Source: a virus. Taken from it: a DNA stretch of 28,275 nt. Location: positions 1 to 28,275 of IMG/VR virus record IMGVR_UViG_3300045284_000255, one strand, 5' to 3'. Below the pieces are notes generated by a model. It was not told the origin of the DNA. It saw nothing but the letters and a program-made list of their open reading frames with translations, and searched no databases. The number at the start of each line of letters is the position of its first letter. Position 1 is the first letter of the stretch. The position numbers were made by a program, and so were the translations under genes. Of this stretch, positions 8,278 to 14,478 are shown in pieces.

Positions 8278-9179
8278 TGGCAGATAATGCCGGGTCGTAC
8301 TCTCAGGATGTGCTGACGCGCATCTACAATGTGCAGTGGGGGGGTGGCGAAGGAGTGTTTGTCAGCGGGGACGGTGCTGGGTATGCCCGTTATTCAAAAG
8401 ATGGACAAATTTGGACAGGGCTTGGCAACCTGGATTTCTTCGATGCGTCTCCCCACGGCGGCTCCGGTCAAATTATTGCCAGTTCGTATGCTCTTGCCGG
8501 CACTGAAGAGACGCCCGTATTTTTGTTAGGCGGGAATGCCGCGCCGGAACCGGAGGTCGAGATTTATCCCTCCGCAGTAATCATGGCTTCGCGCAACGGC
8601 TCGAACTGGACGAATGTTTTTAATCTCAAATCCGACCATAGCCACGCTACCGTCGTGACGGGTCTCGTCCGGGATGAAACCGACAAGTCGTTCTATGCCA
8701 ACATCAATTTTTTTGACAGCGAGGGGCACCTCTTGAAGAAGTGTTACCGCTCCAGCGACGGATTCGGTTGGGCGGAGGGTGGCGGTACTTTCGAGAGCCA
8801 CTGCAAGGGCAAACTCCCTGGAAAACCAGATGGCTATTATGGATACGACGAAGCAAAGGACATATTGATCCGGCCGAGCGACGACGGAAGCGGCGTCATT
8901 GTGAAGAAGCGAGTCGGGGTTTCCGATCCGCCGGTCTATGAGACAACGCTGGTCACCTCCGGGGCGATGGTCGATATGACGCCCGCCGCTGTGGCTTATG
9001 CTGCAGGCACCTGGGTGGCGGTAGGAGGTGGTGATCCAACAGTGGCCCGTGCTTGCACGGCCTCGTCGATAGACGACGGCACGACCTGGATCATGGTAAG
9101 CAAGGGCAATCTCGGGATGAAGCAGGATGCAGATATCCGCACCGTAATAGGCGGCGCGCCTCTGGTCGATGCCTCATAA
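8277..9179 (+). CDS. Tail fibre-like protein with BNR/propeller-like repeats
   Basis: A 300-residue beta protein with recurring Asp-box-like turns: Y-S-K-D-G-Q-I-W-T, S-R-N-G-S-N-W-T, S-S-D-G-F-G-W-A and S-I-D-D-G-T-T-W-I. These S-x-D/N-G-x-x-W motifs mark the blades of sialidase/BNR-type beta-propellers, and four are visible, so a propeller is plausible. Phage proteins of this type usually bind or trim surface glycans; no catalytic triad was identified, so binding is the safer guess. Parts of the gene (around 8390-8730) look more AT-rich than the flanking tail genes, as expected for a swapped receptor-binding module. It begins within the overlap of the previous stop. Confidence 0.6.
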   Translation: MADNAGSYSQDVLTRIYNVQWGGGEGVFVSGDGAGYARYSKDGQIWTGLGNLDFFDASPHGGSGQIIASSYALAGTEETPVFLLGGNAAPEPEVEIYPSAVIMASRNGSNWTNVFNLKSDHSHATVVTGLVRDETDKSFYANINFFDSEGHLLKKCYRSSDGFGWAEGGGTFESHCKGKLPGKPDGYYGYDEAKDILIRPSDDGSGVIVKKRVGVSDPPVYETTLVTSGAMVDMTPAAVAYAAGTWVAVGGGDPTVARACTASSIDDGTTWIMVSKGNLGMKQDADIRTVIGGAPLVDAS

Positions 9180-10036
9180 TGCTCGTCTGTAACGTCAGCC
9201 AACTGCAGCGGCGGGCGGGCATCGCGGCCGATCTCGCCGAGGTTGCTGCGGCACTGGACGCGCCTGGGACCGGCAACGTCGTATTCGCCACGTTGGTCGA
9301 CGACCCGGCCTCGGTGAACGATCGCGTCGATGCGTTCCTCGGGCAGATCATGCGCGAGGCGGCGAGTGCTACGGACAGCGTCAGCCAGGGGTTTGTCTAT
9401 GTCGCGGCGATCGGCGAGGCGGCGACCGCGCTCGATAGTGCCAGTGCCTCGGCGACCTCGCCGATTGTGCCGACAACATTAAACCCGGCTGACAAGGACA
9501 GCCATATCACGCTGTCGGGGGGCAACCTGACGGCGGCCGGGACGGCAGGATGGACTGGGTTAGTGCGTACTGTGGCTGCGAAGTCGGCGGGCAAGTATTA
9601 TTGGGAAGCTACATTCACCGTTGGTGCTCAAAGTCAGAGTGGCGTCGGATTCACTATCGGATCGCTTTCGGTATCAACGCAGACGTTCGGCAATGCGGGG
9701 ACCGGCAAAAGCGGAACGACAATAGGTACCGGCACTTTGGTGGATGGCGCCAATGTCGGTGTTGGCATTGGTACTATTACCAGCGGCTCAGTGGTTTGTC
9801 TTGCCGTCGATCTCACCGCGAAGCTGATCTGGTTCCGTCTCGGGGCGGGCGGAAATTGGAATGGCAGCGGCACTGCCAACCCGGCAACGGGTGTTGGTGG
9901 CATCAGCATCTCAAATGCAGGGACGGCTTACCCGACGATTTGCATGGGTGGGGCAGACACGATCACCGCCAATTTTGGCGCAACGGCGTTCACCGGCGCG
10001 GTGCCGTCCGGCTTCACGGCGGGCGTGCCATCCTGA
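9179..10036 (+). CDS. Tail fibre-like protein with SPRY-like domain
   Basis: The ATG at 9179 shares a base with the upstream TAA and gives 285 residues. Residues 1-95 are helical and Ala-rich. From about residue 100 there is a SPRY-type beta-sandwich pattern: G-K-Y-Y-W-E-A-T-F-T-V, then G-V-G-F-T-I-G, then D-L-T-A-K-L-I-W-F-R-L-G-A-G-G-N-W-N, then Y-P-T-I-C-M-G-G-A and N-F-G-A-T-A-F. SPRY domains occur in many phage tail or surface proteins and are thought to mediate binding. A virion receptor-binding accessory is inferred. The helical N-terminus may be the trimer or docking part. Confidence 0.65.
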   Translation: MLVCNVSQLQRRAGIAADLAEVAAALDAPGTGNVVFATLVDDPASVNDRVDAFLGQIMREAASATDSVSQGFVYVAAIGEAATALDSASASATSPIVPTTLNPADKDSHITLSGGNLTAAGTAGWTGLVRTVAAKSAGKYYWEATFTVGAQSQSGVGFTIGSLSVSTQTFGNAGTGKSGTTIGTGTLVDGANVGVGIGTITSGSVVCLAVDLTAKLIWFRLGAGGNWNGSGTANPATGVGGISISNAGTAYPTICMGGADTITANFGATAFTGAVPSGFTAGVPS

Positions 10037-10053
10037 AATAACCAAGGAGAATA

Positions 10054-10641
10054 ATGATGACCGAGGAACGCGCGCAGGCGCGCGAATGCAATGACGCATC
10101 CGTAATCCGCGGTGGCGGCCTCGGCGAGCATGCCGAGGCGCATGGACGCTATGAGATCGAATGCATCGGCGCGGACGGCAAGCTCAAATGGCGCGAGGGG
10201 ATCGACAACGTCGTCGCCACCGTCGGCAAGAACCTGATGCTCGACTCGTCGCTCGCGGGGGCGGCCTACACCGTGGTCGGGCCGTTCATGGGGCTGATCT
10301 CGTCGGTGTCCTACACGGCGGTCGCGGCCGGGGACACCATGGCGTCGCATTCAGGATGGCTCGAGGCCGGCGGCGCCAACGCACCTACCTACACCGGCAA
10401 CCGCAAGACCGCGGTGTGGTCGGCCGCCACGGCGGGCGGCAAGGCGCTGAGCGCGGCGCTGTCGTATGCGATCACCAGCACGGGCACGGTCAAGGGCGCG
10501 TTCCTGGTGTTCGGCACCGGCGCGGTCGCCACCAAGGACGACACCAACGGCGTGCTGTGGTCGGCCGGCACGTTCAGCACGGGGGACAAGGCCGTGGTGA
10601 ACGGGGACACGCTCAATGTGAATTATTCGACTTCACTCTAA
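10054..10641 (+). CDS. Phage structural protein of unknown role (tail/decoration-like)
   Basis: A 195-residue protein with a strong AAGGAG ribosome site at 10044-10049; ATG codons at 10054 and 10057 are both possible, and the second has better spacing (7 bases). The core contains L-K-W-R-E-G-I-D-N-V-V, V-G-K-N-L-M-L-D, M-G-L-I-S-S-V-S-Y-T-A-V-A-A-G-D-T-M and G-W-L-E-A-G, a pattern I associate with small structural proteins encoded after tail fibres in proteobacterial phages. The function is not established. It is Gly/Thr/Ala-rich, without membrane segments. It lies between fibre and lysis genes. Confidence 0.6.
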   Translation: MMTEERAQARECNDASVIRGGGLGEHAEAHGRYEIECIGADGKLKWREGIDNVVATVGKNLMLDSSLAGAAYTVVGPFMGLISSVSYTAVAAGDTMASHSGWLEAGGANAPTYTGNRKTAVWSAATAGGKALSAALSYAITSTGTVKGAFLVFGTGAVATKDDTNGVLWSAGTFSTGDKAVVNGDTLNVNYSTSL

Positions 10642-10677
10642 GTATCGTCCACAGCAAAATCTTCATTGAGGCATAGC

Positions 10678-11619
10678 ATGCGCGTCGCCCTGTCCTCCGG
10701 TCACGGTCTCTACGTTCGCGGCGCCTGCGGCATCCTCGATGAGGTCGACGAGGCCCGCAGGGTCGTCAACCGCGTCGCGGAGGAGCTGCAAAGCCGAGGC
10801 GCCGACGTGTGGGTGTTCCACGACAACACCAGCAAGAGCCAGAATGAAAATTTGAATGCCATCGTTGACTGGCATAACAAACAAGATCGCGATTTGGATG
10901 TCGCCACGCACTTCAACGCCTTTGAGCAGCGCGAGGGGCCGGTCGGCACCGAGGTGTGGTACGTGACGCAAGAGGCGCTCGCCGCCGAGATGTCGGCCGC
11001 CATTGCGTCCTGCGGCTTCATCAATCGTGGCGCGAAGCGGACCACCGACCTGTTCTTTCTTAACAACACCGAGAAGCCGGCAATCCTCATTGAGGTCTGC
11101 TTCGTCGACAGCGAGGCCGACGCCAAACTCTACGAGGCGAAGGTCTATGATATCTGCAGGGCCATTGCCGACGAGCTCGGCGGCGAGCCGTTGGACGGCA
11201 TCGCCGAGGCGCCGGCGCCGTTGTTCAAGGCCAGCGGCAAGTGCTCGAGCTTCGGCGGGCCGGACGACACCGGCGTCTCGCCGAGCGAAGGGCTGGCATT
11301 CATTTCCGAGGTCGAGCAGGCGCCGCATCTGTTCCTGCCTTACCAGCCAGAGGGGACGACCGGCCTGGCGCGGCGGCTCAATCCGTACATCCACTACGTC
11401 GCCTGCCGGTGGGACTACAACGTGACGCCGAAGGAGATGATGCGCCAGGAGATTGCGCTGGTGCGCGCGGGCGGCATCGAGCTGACGGCATTCCCGGCTG
11501 ACTGGGGACCGAACGAGGCCACGGGGCGGGTGGCCGATCTCAGCCCTGGCCTGCTGGCCGACCTAGGCCTCAAGACCGATGACGAGGTCGAGGTTATCTT
11601 TCCGTATCGTCGGCCATGA
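10678..11619 (+). CDS. Endolysin: N-acetylmuramoyl-L-alanine amidase (Amidase_3) with C-terminal DPBB-like domain
   Basis: The ATG at 10678 has GAGG at 10667-10671 as ribosome site; a TTG four codons earlier is less likely. The 313-residue protein starts with an Amidase_3 fold: S-S-G-H9-G, acidic D-E-x-D-E at 21-25, T-H78-F-N-A-F and I-L-I-E139-V-C-F-V-D. These fit the zinc ligands His/Glu/His and the catalytic Glu of amidases that cleave the MurNAc-L-Ala bond. From about residue 185 a second domain follows; its end (D-L-S-P-G-L-L-A-D-L-G-L-K-T-D-D-E-V-E-V-I-F-P) resembles a double-psi beta-barrel of the RlpA/expansin type. There is no signal peptide, so release needs a holin, probably the next gene. 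Confidence 0.85.
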   Translation: MRVALSSGHGLYVRGACGILDEVDEARRVVNRVAEELQSRGADVWVFHDNTSKSQNENLNAIVDWHNKQDRDLDVATHFNAFEQREGPVGTEVWYVTQEALAAEMSAAIASCGFINRGAKRTTDLFFLNNTEKPAILIEVCFVDSEADAKLYEAKVYDICRAIADELGGEPLDGIAEAPAPLFKASGKCSSFGGPDDTGVSPSEGLAFISEVEQAPHLFLPYQPEGTTGLARRLNPYIHYVACRWDYNVTPKEMMRQEIALVRAGGIELTAFPADWGPNEATGRVADLSPGLLADLGLKTDDEVEVIFPYRRP

Positions 11620-11897
11620 TGACCTCGGTCAGGTCATGGTTCTCCGAGAACCAGACACTGGTTTATTTTCTGGTGGCGCAGGCCATCGCGATCGGCGCGG
11701 CGGTCATCTCGATGACGGCGTACATGGTCCGGCTCGAAACGCGTGTCGTCACGCTGGAGGTGCGCGGCTCGCCGCATCTGGCCGAGATCAACAATCGGCT
11801 CACGGTCTTGGAGAAGCAGACCGAGGCGAACAAGCAGAGCATTGATCGGATCGTCGACGTGATGACAAAAAATTTATCGGTGAACCCTGCTAAATAA
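11616..11897 (+). CDS. Holin- or spanin-like membrane protein
   Basis: A 93-residue protein whose ATG overlaps the endolysin stop (ATGA at 11616-11619). One hydrophobic helix spans about residues 15-38 (TLVYFLVAQAIAIGAAVISMTA), followed by a charged coiled-coil-like tail (RLTVLEKQTEANKQSIDRIVDVM). This one-TM plus coiled-coil layout fits a class III type holin or an inner-membrane spanin (Rz-like); no embedded Rz1-like lipoprotein frame was noticed. Position after the endolysin supports a lysis role. It is the last gene of the long plus-strand late cluster; converging minus-strand genes follow. Confidence 0.65.
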   Translation: MMTSVRSWFSENQTLVYFLVAQAIAIGAAVISMTAYMVRLETRVVTLEVRGSPHLAEINNRLTVLEKQTEANKQSIDRIVDVMTKNLSVNPAK

Positions 11898-12096
11898 TTT
11901 CAACGAGCGCGCTCAAGCTACGCAAGTACCGCGGTGGCCGTGGCGGATTGCAGTGCTGGCCGTCAGCCAAAAATCGATAACAAGCGGCCGTCCTGACGGC
12001 TAGCCTCCAGGGCTGCTTGCCGGCTCCGTGTTTCTTGCGGCGAGCTTTCCTCAACCCTTCCCACCAGCATTTCCAACCGTACAGATATCGTTGCAC
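11890..12096 (-). CDS. Small protein with NPPRxPRYLR motif (GTG start)
   Basis: A 68-residue ORF starting at GTG 12096, preceded by GGAG with 6 bases of spacing. It is rich in Trp/Arg at the N-terminus (YGWKCWWEGLRKARRKK). Near the C-terminus it carries H-C-N-P-P-R-P-P-R-Y-L-R, closely matching H-R-N-P-P-R-F-P-R-Y-L-R in the product of the minus-strand gene at 12601-13059. Five of the seven codons that differ across this segment are synonymous, which supports coding in this frame. A competing frame (80 codons, 11963-12205) also has a good ribosome site. The 3' end overlaps the end of the plus-strand lysis gene by 8 bases. Function unknown. Confidence 0.45.
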   Translation of the reverse strand: MQRYLYGWKCWWEGLRKARRKKHGAGKQPWRLAVRTAACYRFLADGQHCNPPRPPRYLRSLSALVEII

Positions 12097-12138
12097 TCAT
12101 CTCTCCGAGGTTTGTTTTTCGTGCATCTCCCAGCACAT
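12097..12138 (-). CDS. Micro-ORF (13 codons) between two small genes
   Basis: ATG at 12138 preceded by GGAG at ideal spacing (6 bases), reading M-C-W-E-M-H-E-K-Q-T-S-E-R and stopping at TGA 12097-12099, directly adjacent to the GTG start of the next gene. It could be a leader peptide that couples translation, or chance. Nothing else supports it. Confidence 0.2.
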   Translation of the reverse strand: MCWEMHEKQTSER

Positions 12139-12149
12139 AGCTGCCTCCA

Positions 12150-12317
12150 TTAGAGTGCGACATTTTCGAACATGATCGCTTGTCTCGCCATTTTGTTTTC
12201 TTCATGTGCGTCCTCTTTCAGATGCTCGTTCTCAGTGCGTAACCGCTCGACCTCGGCCTCTAATTCTTCCATCCGGTCGTTGGCGCGGTCGATTGCGACC
12301 TCTTGATCGATGTCCAT
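12150..12317 (-). CDS. 55-residue coiled-coil protein
   Basis: A short gene with GAGG placed 6 bases upstream of the ATG at 12317, inside the end of the preceding gene, from which it is separated by one base. The product reads M-D-I-D-Q-E-V-A-I-D-R and then M-E-E-L-E-A-E-V-E-R-L-R-T-E-N-E-H-L-K-E. Leucines and branched residues at heptad spacing with acidic/basic flanks give a clear dimeric coiled coil over about residues 14-40. No family is recognised; a small regulator or assembly adaptor is possible. It is a member of the leftward small-gene train. Confidence 0.55.
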   Translation of the reverse strand: MDIDQEVAIDRANDRMEELEAEVERLRTENEHLKEDAHEENKMARQAIMFENVAL

Positions 12318-12318
12318 T

Positions 12319-12567
12319 TTAGACCTCATGATTCTTCACCCCGATTCGAACGGTTGTCAGTAAGGTGCAATTCCAACTATTCGAGGCTTGCAGGTAGAAG
12401 TCTATCGCCTCGTTTTCGTTGTCGAAGTGAGCCTCGCCGCGGTTTGCATCCTCGAATTTAACGATCCATATCGGCTTCCGCTCTTGCGGCGGCCCAAACG
12501 TGCAAAGTTCGTCGTGGTACTGCTCCCTAAACTGCTCCCTAATCCATGCCTCAAAACTGCCGCTCAT
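12319..12567 (-). CDS. Small hypothetical phage protein
   Basis: An 82-residue protein with AAGGTG four bases upstream of the ATG at 12567. It begins M-S-G-S-F-E-A-W-I-R-E-Q-F and contains a strand-like middle (KPIWIVKFEDANRGEAHFDNENEAIDFYL, interrupted by a helix), suggesting a compact alpha/beta domain. I do not recognise it. The last codons contain the ribosome site of the next gene, so the two are co-transcribed leftward. There are no membrane segments or metal-binding motifs. Confidence 0.6.
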   Translation of the reverse strand: MSGSFEAWIREQFREQYHDELCTFGPPQERKPIWIVKFEDANRGEAHFDNENEAIDFYLQASNSWNCTLLTTVRIGVKNHEV

Positions 12568-12600
12568 CTTTCACCTTTGCTATTGCGGAGGATTGCGCGC

Positions 12601-13059
12601 CTAGTGTGCGGACTTCATGAAAGTCCTCCCCGCTACTTGGGCCGCCCGCCAATGGGCGGTCTTTTTCATGCGGCGCAGGTATCGCGGAAACCTTGGTGGA
12701 TTTCGATGCTGGCTTTCCTCGTCAATCTGCTTCAGAAGCTCTGCGGAGTTCCTCTGCGTTTCCGCGTCTTCATCATTGCCTGCATCGGACACGTACTGAC
12801 GAGCCTCTTTCAGAAGAGCGATCAGGACGCGCTTCTGGCAATCATCAATCTTGCAGTTAAAGATCATTCTCATGTCCCAATCTCTGTCCCTTGAGGAAGA
12901 GGGGCGGCATGCAGGTGCCTCTGCGTACCCACCGCCCCCAGATGCAGAGGCTTCCTCGTTGGGCAACTCTCCGCGATGCTCTGGACAGTGCCCGTGATTA
13001 TCCATCATGCAGTCAATTCCATGCCTGCCACAAAGGCAGTAGCTTTCCATGTCGCTCAT
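12601..13059 (-). CDS. Hypothetical protein with Cys/His-rich N-terminus and NPPRxPRYLR motif
   Basis: A 152-residue ORF; its ATG overlaps the stop of the upstream gene (ATGA at 13056-13059). Residues 1-29 hold C-L-C-x2-H-x3-C and H-x-H-C-x2-H spacing that could bind zinc. Residues 30-62 are low-complexity (Gly/Ser/Pro-rich). From about 64 a helical part follows (KIDDCQKRVLIALLKEARQYV), then H-R-N-P-P-R-F-P-R-Y-L-R. An internal start at M-I-F-N-C (about residue 65) would give a shorter protein, so the N-terminus is uncertain. The last 20 codons also contain a plus-strand terminator-like hairpin. Function unknown. Confidence 0.5.
   Translation of the reverse strand: MSDMESYCLCGRHGIDCMMDNHGHCPEHRGELPNEEASASGGGGYAEAPACRPSSSRDRDWDMRMIFNCKIDDCQKRVLIALLKEARQYVSDAGNDEDAETQRNSAELLKQIDEESQHRNPPRFPRYLRRMKKTAHWRAAQVAGRTFMKSAH
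12642..12667 (+). terminator. Candidate Rho-independent terminator for the late (plus-strand) transcript
   Basis: On the plus strand, CCGCCC (12642-12647) pairs with GGGCGG (12654-12659) around a six-base loop, followed by TCTTTTTC. No other terminator is visible after the lysis genes that end at 11897. It lies inside the 3' end of a minus-strand gene, so it could limit readthrough into antisense RNA. Confidence 0.45.
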
Positions 13060-13256
13060 GTCCGTCGGCCATTATCCATCGCCTCCGCGGCGTCCTGTTC
13101 GTCGGCCATCCAGCCAAGCGACTTCGCTAGGGCGACGCATTCGGCCGCCTTGATGGAAAAGAAAAGGGCGTGAACGTCATCGCCATTAGCCTTGGCCTTG
13201 GCCGCAGCGTTGGCTAGGTCAACCGCAAGCGTTCCGATTTTCTCCGCGCCTGTCAT
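13056..13256 (-). CDS. Small helical hypothetical protein
   Basis: Start chosen at ATG 13256 because GGAG lies 6 bases upstream; longer starts at 13268 (ATG) and 13277 (TTG) lack a ribosome site. The 66-residue product is Ala-rich and helical (TLAVDLANAAAKAKANGDDVHALFF, then KAAECVALAKSLGWMADEQDAAEAMD). The family is not recognised. The stop overlaps the next ATG (13056-13059). It belongs to the leftward train of small genes and carries no domain from which to infer function. Confidence 0.55.
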   Translation of the reverse strand: MTGAEKIGTLAVDLANAAAKAKANGDDVHALFFSIKAAECVALAKSLGWMADEQDAAEAMDNGRRT

Positions 13257-13279
13257 GGGTATCTCCATCAGTGCCAAGA

Positions 13280-13567
13280 TCAGATCGACGGCATGCCGGG
13301 TTGATTGAGCCTAAGCGACTGACGCATGATCTTGATCCGCCGCCACGCCTCGTCCTTCGTGCATTCCTGCACGAGATACATATAGCTTTCGAGCACGCCA
13401 GCCGCGAGCATGCGGTCATCACAGATGTTCGGACCTCGGTCAGGCTCGGGCCGCACATAGCGTAATTCCCAGAGCCATTGCCCGATAGGTACTGACATGA
13501 TCGCTCCGTCTCCGACCTCGATGGAGCCGACCCGATCCGTGCCGTGCATCGTTCCGATTCGCGTCAT
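13280..13567 (-). CDS. Hypothetical phage protein
   Basis: The ATG at 13567 overlaps the upstream stop (ATGA at 13564-13567) and has GAGG five bases upstream, giving 95 residues; an upstream in-frame start at 13597 is less likely. The product begins M-T-R-I-G-T-M-H-G-T-D-R and contains W-L-W-E-L-R-Y-V-R-P-E-P-D-R-G-P and a helical C-terminus (ECTKDEAWRRIKIMRQSLR). It looks like a soluble alpha/beta protein. No known family. The upstream partner is the ABA-sandwich-like gene, with which it is translationally coupled. Confidence 0.55.
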   Translation of the reverse strand: MTRIGTMHGTDRVGSIEVGDGAIMSVPIGQWLWELRYVRPEPDRGPNICDDRMLAAGVLESYMYLVQECTKDEAWRRIKIMRQSLRLNQPGMPSI

Positions 13568-13929
13568 TTCATCCTCGCTCGTAAGCAGGCGATGCACAGG
13601 GCAATGGCTGGGGTGGCACCCTTGGCCTGGGCTCTGATGCCGATGCCGGGGCCATACTTTGTCATTATTGTCTCTGCGATTTCGGCGCGCGGGATACGGT
13701 CGAGATTAAAAACGCCAACTTGCCAATTCAGATTCCCGAATAGCGTCAACGCGGCGTCGATGGATGAGGTGTACCACTCAGCATGAAACTGTTCCCCGCC
13801 GCCAGACCATCCCGCCTCCCATCCTCTTTCCATGCCACGCGGGACAAGCATGAGGGCGAGAGCTATATCCCCATCAAGCACGCGATCCGGCCCCGTCGCA
13901 TTCTCCAGCCGTTCAATAAGGTCTTTCAT
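13564..13929 (-). CDS. Phage ABA sandwich domain-like protein
   Basis: A 121-residue protein with the pattern I associate with the 'phage ABA sandwich' family: an N-terminal helix L-I-E-R-L-E-N-A-T-G-P-D-R-V-L-D-G-D-I-A, then Y-T-S-S-I-D-A-A-L-T-L-F, then a strand with W-Q-V, and the closing helix T-P-A-I-A-L-C-I-A-C-L-R-A-R. These proteins are common in Rhizobiales phages and plasmids; their role is unknown. The ATG overlaps the stop of the 53-codon HTH-like gene (ATGA at 13926-13929), and its own stop overlaps the next start. Confidence 0.7.
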   Translation of the reverse strand: MKDLIERLENATGPDRVLDGDIALALMLVPRGMERGWEAGWSGGGEQFHAEWYTSSIDAALTLFGNLNWQVGVFNLDRIPRAEIAETIMTKYGPGIGIRAQAKGATPAIALCIACLRARMK

Positions 13930-14087
13930 CGCGGTAGTGGCCGGCGCCCTTGTGGGGTGCGAACGTCGTTGCGGTTTTGCCTATGAAATGCGGGTCGGGA
14001 AACGTTCGCACTTTCGGCTAAGGCTTTGACACCGCCCGCTTTCCGCAGTCCCTCCACTCCTGCCAGGTGGTCACTTTTGTTCCGCAT
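13926..14087 (-). CDS. 53-residue HTH-like protein
   Basis: A short ORF from ATG 14087 (AAGG about 9 bases upstream) to a TGA that overlaps the next start. The product runs M-R-N-K-S-D-H-L-A-G-V-E-G-L-R, then K-A-G-G-V-K-A-L-A-E-S-A-N-V-S-R-P-A-F-H-R. The segment A-G-G-V-K-A-L-A-E-x2-N-V-S-R-P-A resembles the first two helices of Cro/YdaS-type helix-turn-helix domains (G-x2-A-L-A-x2-x-G-V-S). Two copies of a GTGCGAACGT motif lie inside it and three lie upstream, suggesting autoregulation. The C-terminus is Arg/Pro-rich and short, so the domain may be incomplete. Confidence is moderate because the ORF is small. Confidence 0.45.
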   Translation of the reverse strand: MRNKSDHLAGVEGLRKAGGVKALAESANVSRPAFHRQNRNDVRTPQGRRPLPR

Positions 14088-14159
14088 TTTCAATACCTTG
14101 GCAAAAGTGCGAACGTCAGGTGCGAACGTCGGACTCTAGTACCGAGCCAAAACGTTCGC
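13957..14159. repeat. Five copies of a GTGCGAACGT motif (operator-like cluster)
   Basis: Exact 10-mers: direct at 13957-13966, 14107-14116 and 14120-14129; inverted (ACGTTCGCAC) at 14002-14011; and an 8-base inverted match ACGTTCGC at 14152-14159. The two at 14107 and 14120 are 13 bp apart. The copies at 14002 and 14107 also share flanking AAA, making 13-base inverted matches. The cluster covers the start region of the 53-codon HTH-like gene and the end of the gene upstream. Protein-binding sites or integrase arm-type sites are both possible. Confidence 0.5.
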
Positions 14160-14475
14160 TGATTTTCGGCGCGGTGGTCTCGCCGAGGATGTGCTGGACA
14201 TCGACGACGTCGCCATCCTTGAGTGACTGCCAGTTCGTGCGGATGAACTCGTGCGCCGTGCGCTTGGTCCTCGTGTCTTTAACCCAGTCGTAGGGATCGT
14301 AGGCAACGCCGCGACACTGCGCGTCGATCATAATGATGCAGGGTTCGCTGTCGTCGGCGCGATAGCCGTCACGGCGCAGCAGATAACGTTGGGCTTCGTT
14401 GTCGGCGACCGGCCGGATGCAGATCACCGGGATGAATGTCCCGCTGTCGCGGAGTTCAAGGCACTTGATTTCCAT
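14116..14475 (-). CDS. Conserved-looking hypothetical protein next to integrase
   Basis: A 119-residue protein with AGGGTG upstream of ATG 14475, starting 4 bases after the integrase stop. The sequence M-E-I-K-C-L-E-L-R-D-S-G-T-F-I-P-V-I-C-I-R and Y-L-L-R-R-D-G-Y is alpha/beta in style, followed by a charged helical C-terminus. I have seen similar small proteins in Rhizobiales prophages but cannot name a family or function. The last codons and the stop lie within copies of the GTGCGAACGT motif, so the 3' end is constrained by that element. A single leftward transcript with integrase is likely. Confidence 0.6.
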   Translation of the reverse strand: MEIKCLELRDSGTFIPVICIRPVADNEAQRYLLRRDGYRADDSEPCIIMIDAQCRGVAYDPYDWVKDTRTKRTAHEFIRTNWQSLKDGDVVDVQHILGETTAPKISERFGSVLESDVRT

Positions 14476-14478
14476 GGT

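Noticed and set aside
11649-11663. AACCAGACACTGGTT palindrome as a further repressor site
   Set aside because: The half-site spacing differs by one base from the four operators, and it lies inside the holin-like coding sequence.
11963-12205. 80-codon minus-strand ORF with a good ribosome site
   Set aside because: It overlaps a coiled-coil gene and a GTG-started gene whose shared NPPRxPRYLR motif supports the other frame. Kept only as an alternative.
12340-12360. GATTCGAAC stretch as a tRNA T-arm or attachment core
   Set aside because: Only three base pairs form the stem and no acceptor or anticodon arm is present; it is inside a small gene.
12388-12894. 168-codon plus-strand ORF
   Set aside because: It lies opposite two minus-strand genes that have ribosome sites and coupled starts; its own sequence shows no domain.
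14026-14031. TTGACA as a promoter -35 on the plus strand
   Set aside because: No -10-like box follows at 16-18 bases, and it lies inside a minus-strand small gene.
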